NCBI GenBank assembly: GCA_023388195.1
Contig: JAEWGR010000136.1
Location: 1 to 19,568, forward strand
Length of the DNA: 19,568 nucleotides
Direction: 5' to 3'
From: Bacillota bacterium
GTDB lineage: Bacteria; Bacillota; Negativicutes; Sporomusales; Sporomusaceae
Both the position numbers and the translations under genes were made by a program. The notes under the pieces were generated by a model. That model was not told where the DNA came from, ran no database searches, and saw nothing but the letters and a program-made list of their open reading frames with translations. Of this stretch, positions 15,894 through 19,568 are shown piece after piece. Position 1 is the first letter of the stretch. Each line of letters starts with the position of its first letter.

Positions 15894-16082
15894 ATTTATA
15901 ATACCCGGCGTAACCGTCTAATATCTTCCCCGTGTTCGTCGGACCTACAGAGCGTTGAAATCTATCAGTTGATCGACGGTATGTTTCGGCTGGCTGAGCG
16001 CCAGGTAAATGACGGTGAGATTGCCTCCAGATTGCTGCCAGATCTGGCAGTGCCGCTGGCCAGCCTTTTTAAGACAATGTAG
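15885..16082 (+). CDS. Doubtful short reading frame of 65 codons
   Basis: The frame runs from an ATG at 15885 to a TAG at 16080-16082. The first 22 residues look random and the ATG lies inside a terminator hairpin, with no ribosome binding site. The second half (about EIYQLIDGMFRLAERQVNDGEIASRLLPDLAVPLASLF) looks like a normal helical protein with reasonable codon use. It may be a real small gene with an unrecognised start, a decayed remnant, or chance. I do not recognise a family. Confidence 0.25.
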   Translation: MIFIYNTRRNRLISSPCSSDLQSVEIYQLIDGMFRLAERQVNDGEIASRLLPDLAVPLASLFKTM

Positions 16083-16106
16083 ATCAGTTTTTTGTTAAAT
16101 ATAACC

Positions 16107-16131
16107 ATATTTTCAAAGCATCTGAAAATAT
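16107..16131. promoter_or_regulatory. Perfect inverted repeat next to the ncRNA promoter
   Basis: A 9-bp inverted repeat, ATATTTTCA (16107-16115) and TGAAAATAT (16123-16131), with a 7-base centre. It ends four bases before the -35 element of the RNA promoter. It could be an operator for a dimeric regulator; as a hairpin on the plus strand it could also act as a poor terminator, since a T-rich stretch follows after ten bases. Confidence 0.45.
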
Positions 16132-16135
16132 ATGC

Positions 16136-16164
16136 TTGCTTTTTTCAGAGGTGAAACCTATAAT
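16136..16164 (+). promoter_or_regulatory. Sigma-A promoter of the structured RNA
   Basis: TTGCTT at 16136-16141, a 17-base spacer, and a perfect TATAAT at 16159-16164. Predicted start of transcription is about 16171-16172, a few bases before the first paired base (16175) of the RNA's closing stem, which supports both calls. Confidence 0.8.
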
Positions 16165-16171
16165 TTAATAT

Positions 16172-16421
16172 AAGAACCAATTTGCTTAGGTCTGTGGTTG
16201 AAAGTCGATGCCAGTCGCAGGCGAAACGACCCACGTAAGGAGCCCAAAGCGGCTTTGAGCATGGTGCGGCTTAGAGGTAAGCCCTGCCGGTCCCAGTAAC
16301 AGACGGTTATTAGGTTAAAGATTGACCGAGAGGAACTGTAGTGAGGGGTTAACTCCTATTAGCGAAATTCCCAGCAGGCGGGTGTGGGGTCAAAGACCAG
16401 GTCGGCTAAGCAGTGGTTTTT
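16172..16421 (+). ncRNA. Structured non-coding RNA, about 250 nt (raiA-motif-like candidate)
   Basis: No reading frame fits this stretch, but the helices do. The ends pair at long range: AACCA (16175-16179) with TGGTT (16414-16418), and TGCTTAG (16183-16189) with CTAAGCA (16406-16412). Inside are GTGG/CCAC with GTCG/CGAC and GCC/GGC (16194-16234), CAAAG/CTTTG (16245-16257), GGCTTA/TAAGCC (16268-16283), CGGTC/GACCG (16288-16292 with 16324-16328), AGGGG/CTCCT-type pairing (16344-16357) and GGTC/GACC (16388-16398). CTGC (16284-16287) can also pair with GCAG (16374-16377). The promoter placement matches the 5' end. It lies next to the flagellar operon and upstream of a zinc-ribbon gene. By size, compact multi-helix build and neighbourhood I suggest the raiA motif family, not proven. 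It is not tmRNA, RNase P, SRP or 6S RNA by their hallmark sequences. Confidence 0.8.
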
Positions 16422-16449
16422 AAATTCATAAGGTGAGGGGATTTCGTTA

Positions 16450-16746
16450 ATGGCTTTTCAGGACAGAACTCTTAAATGCAAGGACTGTGGAATCGATTTT
16501 GTTTTCACAGCAGGGGAGCAGGAGTTTTACGCAGAAAAAGGTTTTGAAAACGAACCTGCCCGTTGTCGTGAATGCAGGGGCAACAGAAGACGCAGCCGTG
16601 ACGGCGGAGATGCTCAGACAACACAGCGTGAGATGCATGAGGCAGTATGCGCCGAATGCGGTGTGACTACTCAGGTTCCATTTAAACCTCGCAATGACCG
16701 TCCTATTTATTGCCGTGACTGCTTTATCGCCAAAAAAGAACAATAA
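16450..16746 (+). CDS. Small protein with two zinc-ribbon domains (CxxC-x17-CxxC type)
   Basis: A 98-residue protein. The N-terminal zinc ribbon has CKDCG at about 10-14 and CRECRGNRR at about 39-47 (the zf-trcl pattern, with FTAGEQEFYAEKGF between). The C-terminal ribbon has CAECGVTTQVPFKPRNDRPIYCRDCF (Cys pairs about 68-71 and 89-92), the CxxC-x17-CxxC signature. The two are linked by a basic, polar stretch. Both bind zinc, by family pattern; the role is unknown, with nucleic-acid or ribosome binding plausible. ATG at 16450 follows AGGTGAGGGG at good spacing. It lies 28 bases after the structured RNA with no terminator between them, so the RNA may be its leader. A strong terminator follows. 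Confidence 0.85.
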   Translation: MAFQDRTLKCKDCGIDFVFTAGEQEFYAEKGFENEPARCRECRGNRRRSRDGGDAQTTQREMHEAVCAECGVTTQVPFKPRNDRPIYCRDCFIAKKEQ

Positions 16747-16775
16747 TACATATTTAATATATTGCAGCAGACTAT

Positions 16776-16804
16776 GCCCGGGATTTACTATACCCGGGCT
16801 TTTA
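16776..16804 (+). terminator. Intrinsic terminator after the zinc-ribbon gene
   Basis: GCCCGGG (16776-16782) pairs with CCCGGGC (16793-16799) around a 10-base loop and is followed by TTTT (16800-16803). It closes the RNA plus zinc-ribbon unit. Confidence 0.85.
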
Positions 16805-16899
16805 ATTTACCCTAAAGTACACCGAAAAAGAACTTTATCAACAAAATGTCCTCTATTAATAAACTAATATATTTTGTATATGTATACATGTTTAAATAC

Positions 16900-16928
16900 T
16901 TGTCTAAATATAACGGGAATCGTATAAT
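16900..16928 (+). promoter_or_regulatory. Sigma-A promoter of the amino-acid binding protein gene
   Basis: TTGTCT at 16900-16905, a 17-base spacer, and TATAAT at 16923-16928. Transcription from here would start near 16935, downstream of an in-frame ATG at 16846, which supports the GTG at 16969 as the true start. The stretch 16805-16899 is AT-rich and holds nothing else I can support. Confidence 0.8.
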
Positions 16929-16968
16929 CAGTATAGATCTTTTAACACTTTATGAGGGGGTTACCTGC

Positions 16969-17754
16969 GTGTCGAAAAAACTGATTGCCTTGTCCGTCCT
17001 CGTTATATTTGTCATGGTGCTCGGACTTGCCGGCTGTGGCCAGTCATCCAAACCGGCTGAGCAGCCTAAGGCCAAAGTGCTCAAAGTGGGCTCTGATACT
17101 GCCTTTGCTCCGTTTGAGTTCCAGGATGAAAAATCAAAAGAGTATGTTGGGTTTGACATGGATCTGATCAAAGCGATGGGTAAACAAATGGGAATGGAAG
17201 TTCAGGTTCAGAGCATGAACTTTGACGGACTGATCCCGGCGCTGGAAGCAGGCAATATTGATGCCACAATTTCAGCAATGACCATCACTGACGAACGGGC
17301 CAAAAAGGTGAATTTCACCAAACCGTATTACAAATCAGGCCTGTCCATGGTTGTAAAGGCTGATGATAACACACTGAAATCATTTAAAGATCTGGAAGGC
17401 AAGCGTATTGCCGTACAAATCGGCACAACCGGGGCTGATGAAGCCAAAAAGATTAAGGATGCGAAAATCCGTGAGTTCAACACGGCTCCCGAAGCCTTTA
17501 TGGAACTTAAAGCCGGCGGTGTGGACGCTGTGGTCAATGACCTGCCTGTTAACGAATATTATATTGCCCAGGCTGGCGGCAAGGATGCCAAGACGGTTGG
17601 CGATCCGCTGACTTCCGAGGATTATGGCATTGCCACCTCCAAGAAGAGCACCGAATTAGCCGACAAGCTTAACAAATCGCTGGATGAACTTAAGAAAAAT
17701 GGCGAATACGAGAAAATCTACGTAAAATGGTTTGGCAAGAAACCTCCCCAATAG
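16969..17754 (+). CDS. glnH: Polar amino-acid ABC transporter substrate-binding lipoprotein
   Basis: A 261-residue extracellular solute-binding protein, family 3. The frame extends upstream to an ATG at 16846, but GTG at 16969 has GAGGGGG eight bases before it, lies after the promoter, and gives a proper lipoprotein signal: MSKKLIALSVL, a hydrophobic core, and the lipobox LAGC with Cys23 as lipid anchor. The mature part shows VGSDTAFAPFEF, GFDMDLIKAMGKQMG, MNFDGLIPALEAGNIDA, MTITDERAKKVNFTKPYY (the Arg normally holds the ligand carboxylate), IAVQIGTTGADEA and AVVNDLPVNEYYI. These fit glutamine or basic amino-acid binding proteins; the exact ligand is not visible. It is followed by its own strong terminator, then the permease and ATPase genes under a second promoter. 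Confidence 0.9.
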   Translation: MSKKLIALSVLVIFVMVLGLAGCGQSSKPAEQPKAKVLKVGSDTAFAPFEFQDEKSKEYVGFDMDLIKAMGKQMGMEVQVQSMNFDGLIPALEAGNIDATISAMTITDERAKKVNFTKPYYKSGLSMVVKADDNTLKSFKDLEGKRIAVQIGTTGADEAKKIKDAKIREFNTAPEAFMELKAGGVDAVVNDLPVNEYYIAQAGGKDAKTVGDPLTSEDYGIATSKKSTELADKLNKSLDELKKNGEYEKIYVKWFGKKPPQ

Positions 17755-17765
17755 GGCTGAATGGC

Positions 17766-17794
17766 AACGGCGCGACATTTCGCGCCGTTTTTTT
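17766..17794 (+). terminator. Intrinsic terminator after the binding protein gene
   Basis: A 9-bp GC-rich stem (17766-17774 with 17781-17789), 6-base loop, and a run of seven T (17788-17794). It separates the binding protein transcript from the permease-ATPase unit. Confidence 0.92.
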
Positions 17795-17809
17795 ACATGT
17801 AAAAACGTA

Positions 17810-17838
17810 TTGACACTCACTGCCTGTCCGCATATAAT
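17810..17838 (+). promoter_or_regulatory. Consensus sigma-A promoter of the permease-ATPase operon
   Basis: A perfect TTGACA at 17810-17815, a 17-base spacer and a perfect TATAAT at 17833-17838. The predicted leader is about 40 bases. Full consensus implies strong, possibly repressor-controlled, expression, but no clear operator is visible. Confidence 0.88.
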
Positions 17839-17887
17839 TGTCATGTGATTTTATACACCTTATACATTTTAATTAAGGGTGAGGAAT

Positions 17888-18553
17888 GTGAATTTTGATT
17901 TTGATTTAATTATCCGTTCGTTTCCGCTGCTCCTTATGGGGGCCGGTGTTACCGTGCAGATTTCGGCACTTAGTGTTGGCTTTGGCCTGCTTATCGGGAT
18001 GTTTGTCGGCATGGCCCGGCTGTCCACGGTGTGGTTTGTAAAAACCCTGGCTGCCCTGTACGTAGATTTTATCCGGGGAACGCCACTGCTGGTGCAGATC
18101 TTTTTGATTTATTTTGCCCTGCCGCTGCTGGTTGGCCAGCGGATTGACCCGTTTATAGCCGCAATTACAGCCTGTAGTGTCAACAGTGGCGCCTATGTGG
18201 CCGAGATCTTCCGGGCTGGGATTCAGTCCATTGACAAGGGCCAAATGGAAGCCGGTCGCTCACTGGGCATGACCTGGGCACAGACGATGCGTTATATCAT
18301 TCTGCCGCAGGCCTTTAAACGCATTATTCCGCCGCTTGGCAACGAGTTTATTGCGATGCTTAAGGATTCATCCCTGGTGTCGGTAATCGGCTTTGAGGAG
18401 CTCACACGGCGCGGTCAGCTTATCATTGCCCGGACGTATGGCTCTTTTGAAATCTGGCTGACGGTCGCGTTTATTTATCTGGTAATGACTTTTACCATAT
18501 CCCGCCTTGTGGATTATCTTGAGCGGAGGTACAAGACTGATGATAAGCATTAA
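17888..18553 (+). CDS. glnP: Polar amino-acid ABC transporter permease
   Basis: A 221-residue inner-membrane permease of the His/Glu/Gln/Arg/opine family. Several hydrophobic membrane segments are visible, including LLLMGAGVTVQISALSVGFGLLIGMFVG and LVQIFLIYFALPLLVG. The cytoplasmic EAA loop reads MEAGRSLGMTWAQTMRYIILPQA, which docks the ATPase. RGTPLLVQ and NSGAYVAEIFRAGI are also typical. The frame opens with a GTG at 17879 that falls inside the ribosome binding site; the GTG at 17888 is spaced eight bases from AAGGG and gives a better start. The 3' end overlaps the ATPase gene by 14 bases. It probably forms a homodimer, since only one permease gene is present. Confidence 0.9.
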   Translation: MNFDFDLIIRSFPLLLMGAGVTVQISALSVGFGLLIGMFVGMARLSTVWFVKTLAALYVDFIRGTPLLVQIFLIYFALPLLVGQRIDPFIAAITACSVNSGAYVAEIFRAGIQSIDKGQMEAGRSLGMTWAQTMRYIILPQAFKRIIPPLGNEFIAMLKDSSLVSVIGFEELTRRGQLIIARTYGSFEIWLTVAFIYLVMTFTISRLVDYLERRYKTDDKH

Positions 18554-19259
18554 AAATCTTCATAAGAAATTTGGCAAACTCCATGTTCTCAAAGGGGTAA
18601 CCACTCACATCAGCGAGCAGGAGGTTGTTGTTATTATCGGGCCCAGCGGCTCCGGCAAGAGTACCCTGCTGCGGTGTATGAACTACCTGGAAGAGCCGAC
18701 TGAGGGCGAGATTACGGTTGACGGCATCCCGCTTACCAATGAGGCCAATATTAATAAAGTCCGGGAAGAAGTGGGCATGGTGTTTCAGCGCTTTAATCTC
18801 TTTCCCCATATGACCGTATTGGAGAATATCTCCCTGGCGCCGGTCAAAGTCCGGAATATGTCCCGGGCCGAAGCCGAGAAGATTGCCTTCAACCTGCTGG
18901 AGAAAGTGGGCCTTGCCGATAAAGCCCACGCGTACCCCGAGCAGTTGTCCGGCGGTCAGCAGCAGCGGGTAGCCATCGCCCGGGCCCTGGCGATGAAACC
19001 GAAGGTGATGCTGTTTGACGAACCTACCTCTGCCCTTGATCCGGAAATGATCAAAGAGGTGCTGGATGTAATGAAAACCCTGGCCAATGAGGGGATGACC
19101 ATGGCGGTTGTCACTCATGAAATGGGCTTTGCCCGCGAGGTTGGCGACAGGGTGATGTTTATGGACGAAGGCCGGATTGTCGAGGAAGGCACGCCGGACG
19201 AAGTCTTTTTGCACGCCCGCGAAGAGCGGACACAGGCTTTTCTCTCCAAGATCCTGTAA
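18540..19259 (+). CDS. glnQ: Polar amino-acid ABC transporter ATPase
   Basis: A 239-residue ATP-binding protein driving the transporter. Motifs: Walker A GPSGSGKST at 34-42, Q-loop around VFQRFNLFPHMTV, ABC signature LSGGQQQR, Walker B VMLFDEPTSALD, and H-loop VTHEMGF. NLFPHMTVLENI and the PTSALDPE block are typical of the GlnQ/HisP/ArtP group. The frame is open from a GTG at 18507, but the ATG at 18540 follows GGAGG and gives the standard MISIKNLHKKFG start. It overlaps the permease gene and ends the operon. No clear terminator follows; the promoter of the cold-shock gene starts 22 bases after the stop. Confidence 0.94.
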   Translation: MISIKNLHKKFGKLHVLKGVTTHISEQEVVVIIGPSGSGKSTLLRCMNYLEEPTEGEITVDGIPLTNEANINKVREEVGMVFQRFNLFPHMTVLENISLAPVKVRNMSRAEAEKIAFNLLEKVGLADKAHAYPEQLSGGQQQRVAIARALAMKPKVMLFDEPTSALDPEMIKEVLDVMKTLANEGMTMAVVTHEMGFAREVGDRVMFMDEGRIVEEGTPDEVFLHAREERTQAFLSKIL

Positions 19260-19280
19260 ACTCCCTGCCTGGTGGTCGCG

Positions 19281-19309
19281 TTGACATTGCTGTAAATATA
19301 TGTTATACT
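19281..19309 (+). promoter_or_regulatory. Sigma-A promoter (extended -10) of the cold-shock gene
   Basis: TTGACA at 19281-19286, a 17-base spacer, TATACT at 19304-19309, with TG at 19301-19302 giving an extended -10. The leader is about 47 bases, shorter than the long, temperature-sensing leaders of some csp genes. Confidence 0.85.
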
Positions 19310-19362
19310 TCCACTTGTGACTGCAAAAAGCGGTCTGTAGTTTATCTTAGGAGGAGTTTCAC

Positions 19363-19563
19363 ATGATTGGTAAAGTTAAGTGGTTCAGCGCGGAAAAAGG
19401 TTACGGATTCATTGAGAGAGAAGACGGCGGCGACGTGTTCGTACATTTCTCGGCTATTCAGGATCAAGGCTTCAAAACCCTGAACGAAGGCCAGCAAGTT
19501 GAATTTGAAATCGTTGACGGTGCTCGTGGACCGCAAGCCAGCAACGTCTATAAAGCGCAATAA
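19363..19563 (+). CDS. Cold-shock domain protein (CspA family)
   Basis: A complete 66-residue single cold-shock domain protein: a five-stranded OB fold that binds single-stranded RNA and DNA and melts RNA structure. Both RNA-binding motifs are intact: RNP1 KGYGFIE at 12-18 and RNP2 VFVHFSAI at about 25-32, with the aromatic residues W7, F8, Y14, F16, F26, H28 and F29. ATG at 19363 has AGGAGGAG at 19349-19356. It has its own promoter. Length is standard for the family. Sequence alone does not tell whether it is cold-induced or a constitutive paralogue. Confidence 0.95.
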   Translation: MIGKVKWFSAEKGYGFIEREDGGDVFVHFSAIQDQGFKTLNEGQQVEFEIVDGARGPQASNVYKAQ

Positions 19564-19568
19564 GACTA

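Noticed and set aside
16172..16421. tmRNA, RNase P RNA, SRP RNA, 6S RNA or a group II intron at this place
   Set aside because: The conserved hallmark segments of these RNAs (for example the tRNA-like ends of tmRNA, the domain V stem of group II introns) were not found, and no reverse transcriptase gene is present.
16447..16743. Minus-strand reading frame opposite the zinc-ribbon gene
   Set aside because: The plus frame has regular Cys pairs and a ribosome binding site; the minus frame is Phe/Ser/Val-rich shadow.
16846..16968. N-terminal extension of the amino-acid binding protein from an ATG at 16846
   Set aside because: It would put the start upstream of a good promoter and add 41 residues before a textbook lipoprotein signal; GTG at 16969 has the ribosome binding site.
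18492..19214. 240-residue minus-strand reading frame opposite the ABC ATPase
   Set aside because: Shadow of a highly conserved ATPase with all motifs in the plus frame; composition rich in His, Gly and Gln is typical of such shadows.
1..19568. CRISPR arrays, tRNA genes, transposases, phage genes
   Set aside because: No regular direct repeats with spacers, tRNA-like cloverleafs, or transposase or integrase motifs were seen on either strand.

Overview
The window reads as a flagellar glycosylation and filament-cap region from a low-to-mid GC, endospore-former-type Firmicute. The gene set and protein flavour (Maf-type transferase, FlaG/FliD/FliT with lineage-specific small flagellar genes, AGGAGG-type ribosome binding sites, GTG and TTG starts) suggest a Negativicutes member, perhaps Sporomusa/Pelosinus-like. 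That assignment is inference; no marker gene here proves it.

Positions 1-10705 (+ strand) form a run of co-directional, often overlapping genes. A Maf/DUF115 flagellin glycosyltransferase is followed by a nearly complete legionaminic-type nonulosonic acid pathway: 4,6-dehydratase (LegB), PLP aminotransferase (LegC), hydrolysing 2-epimerase (LegG), nonulosonate synthase (LegI), CBS-domain sugar-1-P guanylyltransferase (PtmE) and CMP-sugar synthetase (LegF). Two genes that do not belong to the textbook pathway are inserted: a TylF-like methyltransferase, and a fusion of an ATP-grasp ligase with a HAD phosphatase. No N-acetyltransferase (LegH) is visible. The set suggests a decorated nonulosonic acid, possibly aminoacylated and methylated, that Maf places on flagellin.

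Positions 10706-12076 hold a convergent hairpin terminator and a minus-strand GT2 glycosyltransferase with a TPR tail. A well-formed sigma-28-like promoter then starts the late flagellar genes flaG, fliD and a fliT-like gene, plus two small genes. One of these looks like the C-terminal core of FliD, and the other like the D1 helical segment of flagellin. No fliS or flagellin gene is in the window.

Positions 15751-16449 are mostly non-coding. They contain hairpins and, at about 16172-16421, a structured RNA of about 250 nt with its own sigma-A promoter and a long-range closing stem. It lies directly upstream of a small double zinc-ribbon protein. I propose it as a raiA-motif-like candidate, from size, architecture and neighbourhood only.

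Positions 16900-19259 encode a polar amino-acid ABC transporter. The lipoprotein binding protein has its own promoter and terminator, and the overlapping permease-ATPase pair has a second consensus promoter. The window ends with a cold-shock protein gene that has its own extended -10 promoter.
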